In this document: one piece after another, positions 45,421-53,626 of the stretch
Numbering within the stretch: the first letter of the stretch is position 1
How the letters are laid out: each line of letters begins with the position of its first letter
DNA from: Dactylosporangium vinaceum
GTDB taxonomy: Bacteria; Actinomycetota; Actinomycetes; Mycobacteriales; Micromonosporaceae
Length of the DNA: 64,000 nucleotides
NCBI RefSeq assembly: GCF_019904175.1
Contig: NZ_CP061913.1
Span: 7,502,001 to 7,566,000, forward strand
Direction of reading: 5' to 3'
The notes under the pieces: model-generated
What the model saw: the letters and a program-made list of their open reading frames with translations, nothing else
Told to the model about the DNA's origin: nothing
Database searches by the model: none
Translations under genes and position numbers: made by a program

Positions 45421-46038
45421 ATGGGACGGTTTGCGGCGGTACTGCTGGACATGGACGGCACCCTCGTCGACTCCGACGCGGCCGTCGAACGCGCGTGGGA
45501 GCGCTGGGCGGCCGAGGCGGGCGTGCCGATCGCCGACCTGCGCCCGCGCATGCACGGCAACCCGGCCCCGACGACGATCCGCGCGGTCCGGCCCGGCTAC
45601 GACGAGGCCGCCGTCCACGCCGCCGCGGCCCGGCAACTGCAGCTGCAGTACACCGACCTCGACGACGTCGTGCCGACCCCCGGCACCGCCCGCCTGCTCG
45701 TCGCGCTCAAGGAACTCGAACTCCCCTGGGCCGTCGTCACCAGCGCCGACCGCCCCCTCGCGCAGGCCCGCCTCGGCGCGGCCGGCATCAACCCACCGCT
45801 GCTGGTGACGGTCGAGGAGACCGAGCGGGGCAAGCCGCACCCGGAGCCGTACCTGACCGCCGCCGCCCGGCTCGGCGTCGACCCGGCCCGCTGCCTGGTC
45901 GTCGAGGACTCACAGCCGGGCATCGACGCCGGCCGCGCCGCCGGCTGCACTGTCGCCGCCCTGCGCGGCCTGGCCGCCGACATCCGCCTGACCGACCTCG
46001 GCGACCTGGCCGACCTGCTGCTGCCGCCCGGCCCCTGA
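45421..46038 (+). CDS. HAD superfamily hydrolase (sugar-phosphate phosphatase-like)
   Basis: This 205-residue protein has HAD motif I LLDMDGTLVDSD (nucleophile and acid Asp), a helical cap after it, motif II VVTSAD, the motif III lysine in GKPHPEPYL, and motif IV VVEDSQPGIDAG. It belongs to subfamily I (beta-phosphoglucomutase/phosphoglycolate and 2-deoxyglucose-6-phosphate phosphatase-like). GGAGG sits just before ATG 45421. It is divergent from a ROK regulator and shares its operator-like palindrome, consistent with a sugar-phosphate substrate. Confidence 0.92.
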   Translation: MGRFAAVLLDMDGTLVDSDAAVERAWERWAAEAGVPIADLRPRMHGNPAPTTIRAVRPGYDEAAVHAAAARQLQLQYTDLDDVVPTPGTARLLVALKELELPWAVVTSADRPLAQARLGAAGINPPLLVTVEETERGKPHPEPYLTAAARLGVDPARCLVVEDSQPGIDAGRAAGCTVAALRGLAADIRLTDLGDLADLLLPPGP

Positions 46039-46116
46039 GCGGACCGCATCACCAGCGTTGTTGTGTACCGGGCTGTTGAGGGATGCCCGCGGCCGGGAAG
46101 TCCGCCTGCTGCCCGG

Positions 46117-47118
46117 TCAGCACTGGGCCCGGTTGGCGCTTCGGGGATCGTCGGGAGCCTGATACCGGGCATACAGGCCGCTTCGGGCCACGCGGCGCCA
46201 TGGGCGGCCCTGGTTCTCGGCGGTGAGATCCAGGTCGGCGGTGGTGATGGCCGACACCGGCTGCGGCGGGCACCGGGTCAGCCAGTCGCCGTCGGGCGAG
46301 ATGATGCCGGAGGGGGCGTTCGGGGCGTCCTGGGCGGTGCCGGCGTAGCTGACCCAGTAGCTGTTGGCGGCGGCGAGTGCCTGGGCCTGCAGCGCGAACG
46401 GGCCGTTGTTGACAGGTGTTCCCGGGCCGTGCGTGGAGAACAGCACGCAGTCGACGTCGAGGCGCTCGTACTCCAGGAACACCTCCGGGAAGGTCGCCTC
46501 CATGCCCATCGCGCAGCCGAACCGTACGCCGTCGACGCTGAAGGTGACAGGCGCCGAGCCCGGTGTGTACATGTGGCTGACCTTCGTGTTCGACAGCATC
46601 CGTTCGTCGTATCGGGTGACCAGGGCGCCGTCGCCGCCGATGACGTACAGGCTCAGGTGCGGCCGGCGCGGCGGAGTCAGCGGATGGAGTGAGCCGACGA
46701 CGGTCCACAGCCGCAGTTCACCGGCGAGGTCGGCGATCGCCCGCAGCCCTTCCGCGAGCGTCGTCCAGTCGGCCCGGTCCCAGTCGGCCGGGCCGACGGT
46801 CGCCGGGCCGGCCTTCGACATGATCCTCTTGCTCGGGCAGCTCAGGGCTCCCTCGGGCAGGTGCAGCAGCCGCGCCCCGGCCTCGTGGGCCTCGCGCATG
46901 AGCGCCCGGATCCGCTCACAGCTTTCCCGCAGCGCTGCGGTGTCGCCGGGATCGGGCTGGACGGTGAGCTGGGCGACGGACAGCCGCACGGATGTACTGC
47001 TCGGCATCGATTCTCCTCGCGAAGCCGTGCGGAGGTGCCGCAGCGCAGCGGTGTAGGACTCGCCGGTCTTGGCGGCGCGAGCACGCACCCGGCGTTTGAG
47101 GTTCCTGTTGGCTGTCAT
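46117..47118 (-). CDS. Carbon-nitrogen hydrolase (nitrilase superfamily) with N-terminal basic extension
   Basis: From ATG 47118 this is a 333-residue protein whose nitrilase domain starts near residue 40 (VRLSVAQLTVQPDPGD). Catalytic Glu lies in LLHLPEGALS, Lys in the DERMLSNTKVSHMY region, and Cys in VRFGCAMGMEATFPEV. It would hydrolyse an amide or nitrile C-N bond. The first 38 residues (MTANRNLKRRVRARAAKTGE and following) form a short basic helix-rich extension absent from most nitrilases. It looks like a peptide module or fused small protein. A downstream ATG inside (MPSSTSVRL) is an alternative start. It converges on the HAD gene. Confidence 0.85.
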   Translation of the reverse strand: MTANRNLKRRVRARAAKTGESYTAALRHLRTASRGESMPSSTSVRLSVAQLTVQPDPGDTAALRESCERIRALMREAHEAGARLLHLPEGALSCPSKRIMSKAGPATVGPADWDRADWTTLAEGLRAIADLAGELRLWTVVGSLHPLTPPRRPHLSLYVIGGDGALVTRYDERMLSNTKVSHMYTPGSAPVTFSVDGVRFGCAMGMEATFPEVFLEYERLDVDCVLFSTHGPGTPVNNGPFALQAQALAAANSYWVSYAGTAQDAPNAPSGIISPDGDWLTRCPPQPVSAITTADLDLTAENQGRPWRRVARSGLYARYQAPDDPRSANRAQC

Positions 47119-47338
47119 CGGCCCTCCGCTGTCCCGTGCGTCGATCCCCCGCGCGACCAAGACGTCCGGAACCAGCGAACAACGACAGCGACCCGAGACG
47201 GAAGTCCCTTTGCCTCCAGGAAAGACCGCGCGTCGGGGACGGTCGAGGAGGTTGGGCGTGGGCCACGCCGGCACCGACGCTATCAGCAGTGTGCTCAGGG
47301 CGCCATGAGCCGCAACCGGGTCCCGTCATACTGGGCGG

Positions 47339-47771
47339 GTGGACGCGAGCCTGGAGTGGTGGGCCAACCGTTCGACGCTGCTGGGCCGCTTCCCGGTCGT
47401 TGTCGAGGATGTGCGAACCGGCCGGTTGCGCGACCGATGACGGGCGCTTCGAGCTCAGCTCACCGCAGGGCGACGACACCACGGCGTTCACCGAACCGGA
47501 AGACGTCGCGCTCACCGCGGCCTGGTTGACCGCGAACGGCTTCGTGAACAGCTGGTCCACGTCGAGCACCGGCGGCAACGGGTCCCGGCTGTTCGAGCGC
47601 GACGACGGTTGGGCGGTCCGCTACCAGTGCGTCCTCGGCACCTGGACCCTGGAGCTGCAGCCACCGCACGGCACGTTCGTCAGCTTCTCCCGTCTCCGCG
47701 ACCGGGCCGCCACCTCGAGCTGGCACCGGGAACTGCCCGCCCTCATCGCCATGCTGACGCCGCGTCATTAG
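47339..47771 (+). pseudogene. Small uncharacterised protein, frameshifted
   Basis: From GTG 47339 (CATACT 6 nt upstream) the frame reads VDASLEWWANRSTLLGRFPV and on to RTGRLRDR, then stops. One frame over from about 47435 it continues ATDDGRFELSSPQGDDTTAF to the stop at 47771. Removing one base near 47435 gives a continuous protein of about 143 residues with WAVRYQCVLGTWTLELQPPHG. I do not recognise a family; the length and two-domain look fit small actinobacterial immunity-like or ESX-associated proteins, but that is a guess. The frameshift may be a sequence error. Confidence 0.45.
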
Positions 47772-47807
47772 CATCGGCAGACGAACGGGAGCGGGCACGG
47801 TCCGGGT

Positions 47808-48023
47808 TCAATCCGCTGCCGGCGTCAGCCCGAACGCGGCCAGCTTCAGGACCACTTCGTCCGCGGCCGTTCGGCCGACGAGTTCGAGCAGTTGCCCTTC
47901 GGTCCGTCGCAACAGGTCGTCGAACGTCTCCAACCCGGCCTGCCGCACCGCTTCGGAAGCCCGGGCGCTCAGCCCCAGCTCCTCGATCGGCAGCAACAAC
48001 CGCGGCGGGTCCACCTTCGACAC
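47808..48023 (-). CDS. Stand-alone RNA polymerase alpha-CTD-like (HhH) mini-protein
   Basis: This 71-residue protein is similar over nearly its whole length to the C-terminal domain of RNA polymerase alpha: LLPIEELGLSARASEAVRQ, then AGLETFDDLLRRTEGQLLEL and DEVVLKLAAFGL. It matches the helix-hairpin-helix order of alpha-CTD (LDELGLSxRAxNxLxxxGI, then the second helix). It has no alpha N-terminal domain. The start GTG 48023 follows GGAG by 8 nt; a longer upstream frame is not supported. Such mini-proteins may bind DNA or the transcription machinery. It is divergent from the Trm112-type methyltransferase gene. Confidence 0.75.
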   Translation of the reverse strand: MSKVDPPRLLLPIEELGLSARASEAVRQAGLETFDDLLRRTEGQLLELVGRTAADEVVLKLAAFGLTPAAD

Positions 48024-48192
48024 GTGAGGACTCCTTTCGCACGCCGGCGAACCCGTGTCAGGCCGGCGCAAGCGCTGGACCGTACATCGCGACTGGGCGG
48101 TCCGAGTCGGTCTTCCAACACATCATGCAGGTTCTGTGAGCCGAGTGGTTCATTTAGTGTCCTGCCCGTGTTCTGAACAGTCGACACCGAGG

Positions 48193-49218
48193 ATGAGAAC
48201 GTTGACCAGCGCTCTTCCGTATGTCTGTCCCGTTTGCCGGACCGGCTTCGCAACGCAGGACGGGTTCTACTGCACGGGTTGCAACGCGCGGTATCCCGTC
48301 CTGCGTGGCATGCCGGTGCTGTGCCCGGCCCCGTATCGCCATCTCGGGGAGGAGGCGCTGCGCATCGTCGAGTATCGCCAGAGCAGCCCGGCTCACGGGG
48401 CAGCGGTCGACGACATCTGCGACAGGATGACGGATGCGATAAGCCCGTTGCTGACCGTGCGGTCGGTCCTGGCCACCGCGGCCGCCCGATCGGCGGGAAA
48501 GACTCGCAACCCGTACTCGGCGGTGCAGTCCCTGCACTACCTGCGGCGAGACTGGAGCGGCACACCCGAGTGCGAGGAGGAGGTCCAGGACGTCACCCAG
48601 GCGGCCCTCAAGGCGCTGGACAGCACCGGCGGTGAGCGTTCGAGGATCCTACTCCTGGGTGCGGGCGCCGGGCGGTTCGCGAGTGTCCTGTCGCCGCACT
48701 TCACATCGACCCACGCCATGGAACTGTCGGTACCCATGGGCCTGCTCAGGGACTTCCTGCGCGACGGACCGCTGCACTTCACCGTGCTCGACCGGCGCAA
48801 CCGGCGATCCGAGGCCGACCTTCGCCAACAGCACACCGCGTCGAACCTCGGCGTCGACCTGGACTCGGTGGCCTGGACGATTGCGGATGCCTTGCACTGC
48901 CCGTACCCCGACGGCTACTTCTCGGCGGTCGCGTCGCTGTACTTCTCCGACGTCGTACCGCCCAGCCGGCTCCTGCCCGAGGTCAATCGCATCCTCGCCC
49001 CCGGAGGATCCTTCGTGCACGTCGGACCGCTGGGCTACCAGTTCGACCGGCCCGCCGACGACCACTGGCCCGCCGAACGATGGCCCGTCGAGGTCGAGAA
49101 GTACGGCCTGCGCGCGGTGTACACCGACTGGGCCCGATCGACCCACCACGTCGACGGGTCGTCGATGTTCACCTCGCTGGTCGACAACTTCGTGCTCGCC
49201 TGCGAGAAGCCCGTCTGA
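48193..49218 (+). CDS. Methyltransferase with N-terminal Trm112-like zinc domain (N2227-like)
   Basis: This 341-residue protein begins with a Trm112/UPF0434-like zinc ribbon (YVCPVCRTGF, then YCTGCNARYPVLRGMPVL), followed by a SAM-dependent methyltransferase domain. Motif I is ILLLGAGAGRFASVL. The later segment LPEVNRILAPGGSFVHVGPLGYQF resembles N2227/carnosine N-methyltransferase-like enzymes. It may methylate an amine or peptide, but the substrate is unknown. ATG 48193 is the likely start. A TTG 9 nt later is an alternative with a better-placed GAGG. It is divergent from the alpha-CTD-like gene by 169 bp. Confidence 0.78.
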   Translation: MRTLTSALPYVCPVCRTGFATQDGFYCTGCNARYPVLRGMPVLCPAPYRHLGEEALRIVEYRQSSPAHGAAVDDICDRMTDAISPLLTVRSVLATAAARSAGKTRNPYSAVQSLHYLRRDWSGTPECEEEVQDVTQAALKALDSTGGERSRILLLGAGAGRFASVLSPHFTSTHAMELSVPMGLLRDFLRDGPLHFTVLDRRNRRSEADLRQQHTASNLGVDLDSVAWTIADALHCPYPDGYFSAVASLYFSDVVPPSRLLPEVNRILAPGGSFVHVGPLGYQFDRPADDHWPAERWPVEVEKYGLRAVYTDWARSTHHVDGSSMFTSLVDNFVLACEKPV

Positions 49219-49339
49219 GCACCCACGCCCGCGGGGGTTCCTGGATGCAACCCGGCCGGCGCACGGGTTCGAATGCCGGAGCCGGCGAACGGGTCCTGCG
49301 CGGTCGTGACGCCCATCGCCGGCGGAGCGGCGGCGCTTG

Positions 49340-49924
49340 TCACAGCTGGTTGAGCAGTGCCACCCACACGATGACGGCCGCCGTGGAGAGCAGGACGATG
49401 GTCAGGGGTAGGGCCAGCGGGTAGCGCAGCAGCAGGGGCAGGCCGGCGCGCGGGTACCGCTGCGTGAAGAAGCGCACGTTCTCGTCCTCGGCGTAGTCGA
49501 TCGGCACGTGGATCGCTGTGGTCAAGGCGTCCAGGTCCTCTTTGCGCCACCATTGCGGTACCAGGACGATGGGTTCTGCGACATCCCGGGCGGTGATCAC
49601 CAGAAGGTTGCTGCTGTCTCGGATGGTGTGGAGCCTGACCGTGTCGGGCCGCTGGACCGTCGTGCGGCGGCCGGACCACGAGACCGACTCGACGCTGCCG
49701 TCCGCGTGGCGGTACAGGGCGACGTTGCGCACGTTGCAAGCGGCGAGCACCGCGGCCGCCAGGATCGGCAGTGCCGCCAGGATCAGGGCGGGCACCAGCA
49801 CGGCGGGCCGGACCGGGGTTCGGGTGGACGCGCCGGTGCACAGCAGCAGTACCGCCGACACGACCCCGATCACCACCAGCGGCCGCCGGTGCCGGCGCCG
49901 GTCGGGGCGCAGCGACAGCGTCAT
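49340..49924 (-). CDS. Membrane protein with PH-like central domain, unknown function
   Basis: This 194-residue protein has two N-terminal transmembrane helices (LVVIGVVSAVLLLC and ALILAALPILAAAVLAA), a beta-rich cytoplasmic domain (VESVSWSGRRTTVQRPDTVRLH, given in part) that looks like a bacterial PH domain, and a C-terminal helix (TIVLLSTAAVIVWVALL). The fold type is inferred. ATG 49924 lies 6 nt after TACCGT, in leaderless style. It is flanked by the methyltransferase and the HxlR gene without obvious linkage. Confidence 0.65.
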   Translation of the reverse strand: MTLSLRPDRRRHRRPLVVIGVVSAVLLLCTGASTRTPVRPAVLVPALILAALPILAAAVLAACNVRNVALYRHADGSVESVSWSGRRTTVQRPDTVRLHTIRDSSNLLVITARDVAEPIVLVPQWWRKEDLDALTTAIHVPIDYAEDENVRFFTQRYPRAGLPLLLRYPLALPLTIVLLSTAAVIVWVALLNQL

Positions 49925-50023
49925 GCGGCGACGGTAGCGGCGCCCCGCGGAGCCGGACCGTGTTCCTTCCGATAGGCGACACGCCGCCGCACGACGGGGC
50001 GGCCGCACGACCGGGCCGCCGTG

Positions 50024-50365
50024 CTACGTGGCCTCGATGGGGGTGCCGGTGCGGTCCGCGCGGGCGGTGCCCCAGTCGTAGAGGGCCTGCAGCACCGGGG
50101 CCAGGGAGCGGCCCTCGGCAGTCAGGGCGTACTCGACGTGCGGCGGGTTCGTGCCCAGGTCGCGGCGGGTGACGAGGCCGTCCGCCTCCAGTTCGCGCAG
50201 GCGCTGGGTCAGCATCTTCTCGCTGACCTCGGGCATCCGGCGGCGCAGCTCACCGTAGCGGTGGACGCCCTCCTTCAGATGGGCCAGGATGACCGGGCGC
50301 CACTTGCCGCCGATGATGTCCACGGCCAGCTCGACCGGGCAGTGGTACCGCTTCAATCCGCACAA
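50024..50365 (-). CDS. HxlR family transcriptional regulator
   Basis: This HxlR winged-helix protein of about 113 residues has CPVELAVDIIGGKWRPVIL, then GVHRYGELRRRMPEVSEKML, then LRELEADGLVTRRDL. The N-terminal cysteine is a redox or electrophile sensor in several members. No ATG or GTG lies near the N-terminus. TTG 50365 (MCGLKRYHCP) is preceded by GGAGAGGGG; TTG 50356 is an alternative. A perfect CGCACC-AAAA-GGTGCG palindrome lies just upstream, and the truncated haemoglobin gene is divergent, so redox control of haemoglobin is plausible. Confidence 0.85.
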   Translation of the reverse strand: MCGLKRYHCPVELAVDIIGGKWRPVILAHLKEGVHRYGELRRRMPEVSEKMLTQRLRELEADGLVTRRDLGTNPPHVEYALTAEGRSLAPVLQALYDWGTARADRTGTPIEAT

Positions 50366-50376
50366 CCCCTCTCCGG

Positions 50377-50392
50377 CGCACCAAAAGGTGCG
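50377..50392. promoter_or_regulatory. Perfect palindrome between HxlR and haemoglobin genes
   Basis: CGCACC (50377-50382), AAAA, GGTGCG (50387-50392) form a perfect 6 bp dyad between the divergent genes. Its position 11 bp upstream of the HxlR start and 39 bp upstream of the haemoglobin start fits an HxlR operator acting on both. Confidence 0.55.
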
Positions 50393-50431
50393 TACTTGTC
50401 GCAACCACCCATCGCATGATCGGCTCGACGC

Positions 50432-50902
50432 GTGGCTGACGACAACGGTATTCCGACCCTGTACGAATGGGCCGGCGGCAGTGCGGCGTTCGAGAAGCTG
50501 TGCGAGGCGTTCTACCGCCAGGTCCGCGTCGACGACGTGCTCGCGCCCGTGTTCGCGCACATGGACGCCGAGCACCCGCGGTTCGTGGCGATGTGGCTGG
50601 CCGAGGTGTTCGGCGGGCCGGCGGACTACTCGCAGCAGCGGGGCGGGTACCCCCACATGCTCGGCAAGCATCTCGGCCGGGCGCTCACCGAGCAGCAGCG
50701 GCGCCGCTGGCTGAGCCTGATCATGGACGCCGCCGACGAGGTAGGGCTGCCGGACGACCCGGAGTTCCGGGCCGCGTTCGTCGGCTACCTGGAGTGGGGC
50801 ACGCGCCTCGCGGTCGCCAACTCCCAGCCGGGCGCCGCGCCGGTCGGGCAGGCGCCGGTGCCGAAGTGGGGCTGGGGCGTCGCACCGCCGTACGTCCCCT
50901 AA
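50432..50902 (+). CDS. Group II truncated haemoglobin (globin)
   Basis: This 156-residue protein is a group II truncated haemoglobin: B-helix EAFYRQVRVDDVLAPVFAHM with TyrB10, the heme-ligand His in GGYPHMLGKHLGR, the G-helix tryptophan in RRRWLSLIMDAAD, and the C-terminal PKWGWGVAPPY typical of the actinobacterial trHbO group. It binds O2 or NO and is linked to respiration or peroxide and NO stress. The start is GTG 50432. It is divergent from an HxlR regulator and only 11 bp upstream of the HIT gene, so the last two may be cotranscribed. Confidence 0.93.
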   Translation: MADDNGIPTLYEWAGGSAAFEKLCEAFYRQVRVDDVLAPVFAHMDAEHPRFVAMWLAEVFGGPADYSQQRGGYPHMLGKHLGRALTEQQRRRWLSLIMDAADEVGLPDDPEFRAAFVGYLEWGTRLAVANSQPGAAPVGQAPVPKWGWGVAPPYVP

Positions 50903-50913
50903 CATCGGAGTCC

Positions 50914-51336
50914 ATGGTTGCGTGCGTATTCTGCGAGATCGCGGCCGGGCGGGCCGAGGCCAGCGTCGTGCACGCGGACGACGCGGTTGTCGCGTTCATG
51001 GACCTGCGCCCGGTGACGCCCGGGCACCTGCTCGTCGTACCGCGCGGGCACGCGGCGGGGCTCGGCGATCTCGCGGCGGACGCCGGGGCGCACGTGTGGA
51101 CGGTGGCGCAGTGGCTGGCCGGCGCGCTGCGGCGGTCCGGGCTGCACTGCGACGGCGTCAACCTGTTCCTGGCCGACGGGGAAGCGGCCGGTCAGGAGGT
51201 CTTCCACGTCCACCTCCACGTGATCCCCCGCTTCGGCGGTGACGGGTTTCGCATCGGCGCGGACTTCGGGCGCCCGGACCGCGCCGAGCTCGACCGGACC
51301 GCGGCGGCCGTCCGCGCCGGCCTCCCCCGTGCCTAG
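50914..51336 (+). CDS. HIT family nucleotide hydrolase
   Basis: This 140-residue histidine-triad protein has CVFCEIAAGRAEASVVHAD, PVTPGHLLVVPRGHAAG and the triad FHVHLHVIPRFGGDGF. HIT hydrolases cleave nucleoside phosphoramidates or act as phosphorylases on Ap(n)A. ATG 50914 lies 8 nt after TAACAT (50900-50905), which overlaps the haemoglobin stop, so an internal leaderless promoter is possible. Its TAG stop overlaps the stop of the convergent membrane protein gene in CTAG. Confidence 0.93.
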   Translation: MVACVFCEIAAGRAEASVVHADDAVVAFMDLRPVTPGHLLVVPRGHAAGLGDLAADAGAHVWTVAQWLAGALRRSGLHCDGVNLFLADGEAAGQEVFHVHLHVIPRFGGDGFRIGADFGRPDRAELDRTAAAVRAGLPRA

Positions 51337-52067
51337 CGGGCCCACGGCGTGCGGCCGCCCGGCTTGAACACGGACAGCGCGGTCGCGGTCCACAGCGTCA
51401 CGTCGTACGCCACGAAGCACACGAGCAGCCGCACCCCCAGCTCGCCCGGCGCCGCCGCGGCCCGCTCGATCAGCGCGGAGATCCAGAGGTGCTGAAACCC
51501 CGCGACCGCCGGGATGGCCAGCGACAACACGAACTTCGTCAGCACCCACCAGTGCCGGACCAGGCCCCACGGCGTGCACAGCGCCAGCACCACGCCGGTG
51601 AGCAGGGCCAGCACCACCGACGGCACGACGACGACCAGGTCGAAGACGTGCATCATCCGGTACACCGGCGGCCGCAACGAGGGGTCGGACGTCACAAGCG
51701 CCGTCGCCGCCAGCACGGTCATGGCCGTCGCCAGCCCCAGCCAGCCGACGGACAGGCCGACGTGCGCGGTCACCACGAGCTTGCGGATGCGCGGGCGCAG
51801 GCGTGGGAACGCGGGGCGGGCGGCCACCACGATCGCCGCCGACAGCGCCAGCCCCACCAGCGGCACATTGGACGGAATGCTGAACACGAACTGGGCCGGG
51901 ATCATCGCGGCGTGCACCGCAATGGTCGTGCGGCGCCCAGCCCAGAAGCAACAGGCCGCGGCGGCAGTACCGCATGTGCCCGCCACGGCAACCACACCGC
52001 CCACGTGCAGGAGCAGCAACGCCGCGGCGGCCGCGTACACGCCGTAGGCCATCAGCAGAATCCGCAT
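51333..52067 (-). CDS. Multi-pass membrane protein, unknown family
   Basis: This 244-residue protein has seven predicted transmembrane helices. A central segment (VVTAHVGLSVGWLGLATAM, then MMHVFDLVVVVPSVVLALLTG) resembles heme-free DUF2269-like membrane proteins with histidines at helix ends, but the match is weak. ATG 52067 lies 8 nt after TAGGGT; the longer frame upstream is unsupported. The stop is shared with the HIT gene as CTAG. It is divergent from the two-component kinase gene by 110 bp. Confidence 0.65.
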   Translation of the reverse strand: MRILLMAYGVYAAAAALLLLHVGGVVAVAGTCGTAAAACCFWAGRRTTIAVHAAMIPAQFVFSIPSNVPLVGLALSAAIVVAARPAFPRLRPRIRKLVVTAHVGLSVGWLGLATAMTVLAATALVTSDPSLRPPVYRMMHVFDLVVVVPSVVLALLTGVVLALCTPWGLVRHWWVLTKFVLSLAIPAVAGFQHLWISALIERAAAAPGELGVRLLVCFVAYDVTLWTATALSVFKPGGRTPWAR

Positions 52068-52177
52068 GGGCGGCGACCCTACGAGCGGCCACCGGCCCGC
52101 GCGTCCGGGAAAGGTCGCGGCGGCGTACAACTTTCGGCCGACGTGCCCGGTGGCCGGGCTCCCTAAAATCGGCAGGC

Positions 52178-53626
52178 ATGAGGCGGCGGGCGATCGACTG
52201 GCTGATCGCCCTCCTCTGCGCCGTCACCACGGCCGGGCCCGCCATGGACTCGACGTTGTTCGGCGGCTCGCCCTACGGCGGCTGGCGCTGCGGCCCGGCC
52301 ATCCTGGTGCCGCTGGCCGCACTGACCGGGGTGGCCGCCCTGATGCGCCGCCGCCGGCCGTTGCTGTTCGCCGCCGCGGCCGGGCTCGCCTGGGTCGTCG
52401 CGGCCGCGTACCCCGCTGTCGTCGCGGCCACCTTCACGCTCGGCGCGCACGGACGCCCGCGACGGTCGGCCGGGGTGGCCGTCGCGGTGGTGACGGCGGC
52501 GGTCGCGATACCGTTCCGGCGGGAGGGTATGGATGCCGTCATCCCGCTCAGCGTGGCCGTCTGCGTGGCCCCGGCACTGCTCGGCCTGTGGCTGGCCGGC
52601 CGCCGCGACGTCCTGACCGGCCTGCGTGAGCGGGCCGAACGGGCCGAGCGGGAAGCGGTGCTGCTGGCCGACCAGGCCCGGGCCGAGGAGCGCGCCCGCA
52701 TCGCCCACGACATGCACGACGTCGTCACCCACCGGATCGGCCTCATGGTCCTGCACGCGACCGCACTCGAGGTCGCCGCCCCCGCCGACCGGCCCCCGAT
52801 CGCCAGGCGTATCGGCGCCATCGGCCGCGAGGCCCTGGGCGAGCTGCGCGCGCTGGTGGGCGTCCTGCACAACGACCGCAGCCCACCTCTGGCCCCGTCC
52901 CCGACCCTGGCCGACCTGGCCCGCCTGGCCGCCGAGTCCCGCGCGGCCGGCACCGCGGTCCGGCTGAGCACCGCCGGTCCGCAGCGACCGCTGCCGGCAC
53001 TTGTCGAGCAGGCCGCGTACCGCGTGGTCCAGGAGGCCCTGACCAACGTCCGTACCCATGCCCCGGCCACATCCGCCGGCGTCCACCTGCGCTACAGCCG
53101 CGACCACCTCACGATCATGGTCACCAACACCAGCCCGGATCCGGGCGCCGCCGAGCCGGCCGCCAGGCCCACCCGGCCCCGCGAGTCGGCAGACGGCGGC
53201 TCCGGACCGGCCGCGGACGACCAGGCCGGCCGCGGCCCGGGAGCGGCGGGCGCCGGCCGGGACGGCGGGTTCGGGCTCATCGGCCTGCGGGAACGAGTGC
53301 GGCTCCTCGGCGGGACGCTCACGGCCGGCCCGGCACGCGACGGGCGCTTCGTCCTGACCGCGACAATTCCCGTCCCGCCCGCCGGCCCCGGAGCACCGGC
53401 CACGAGCGAGCCCGTCGCCGAGGGCCTACCGGTCGGCCGAGAGCCCTCGGCCGCGAGCGGGTCGTCAGCCGCGGGCCGGCCACTACCCAGGAGCGAGCCG
53501 CCCGAGAACGAGCCGCCGAGTGGAGGCGAGCCGCCGGACAGCAGCGAGGCGCCCGCCCGGGAAGGCCCGCCTCCCGAGCGGGGGCCGGCCGCCACGGACG
53601 ACGCGCCGGCCGGGAGCGGGGCGTGA
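52178..53626 (+). CDS. NarL-type sensor histidine kinase
   Basis: This 482-residue kinase has about five N-terminal transmembrane helices (1-140), a coiled-coil, and a HisKA_3 dimerisation domain with ERARIAHDMHDVVTHRIGLM, where His180 is the probable phosphosite. The HATPase_c domain has YRVVQEALTNVRTHAPATSAG, then an acidic Pro/Gly-rich insertion before GFGLIGLRERVRLLGG. A disordered Ser/Pro/Glu-rich tail of about 95 residues follows. ATG 52178 is 8 nt after TAAAAT. The stop overlaps the GTG of the response regulator by 4 bp, so the pair is translationally coupled. Confidence 0.93.
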   Translation: MRRRAIDWLIALLCAVTTAGPAMDSTLFGGSPYGGWRCGPAILVPLAALTGVAALMRRRRPLLFAAAAGLAWVVAAAYPAVVAATFTLGAHGRPRRSAGVAVAVVTAAVAIPFRREGMDAVIPLSVAVCVAPALLGLWLAGRRDVLTGLRERAERAEREAVLLADQARAEERARIAHDMHDVVTHRIGLMVLHATALEVAAPADRPPIARRIGAIGREALGELRALVGVLHNDRSPPLAPSPTLADLARLAAESRAAGTAVRLSTAGPQRPLPALVEQAAYRVVQEALTNVRTHAPATSAGVHLRYSRDHLTIMVTNTSPDPGAAEPAARPTRPRESADGGSGPAADDQAGRGPGAAGAGRDGGFGLIGLRERVRLLGGTLTAGPARDGRFVLTATIPVPPAGPGAPATSEPVAEGLPVGREPSAASGSSAAGRPLPRSEPPENEPPSGGEPPDSSEAPAREGPPPERGPAATDDAPAGSGA

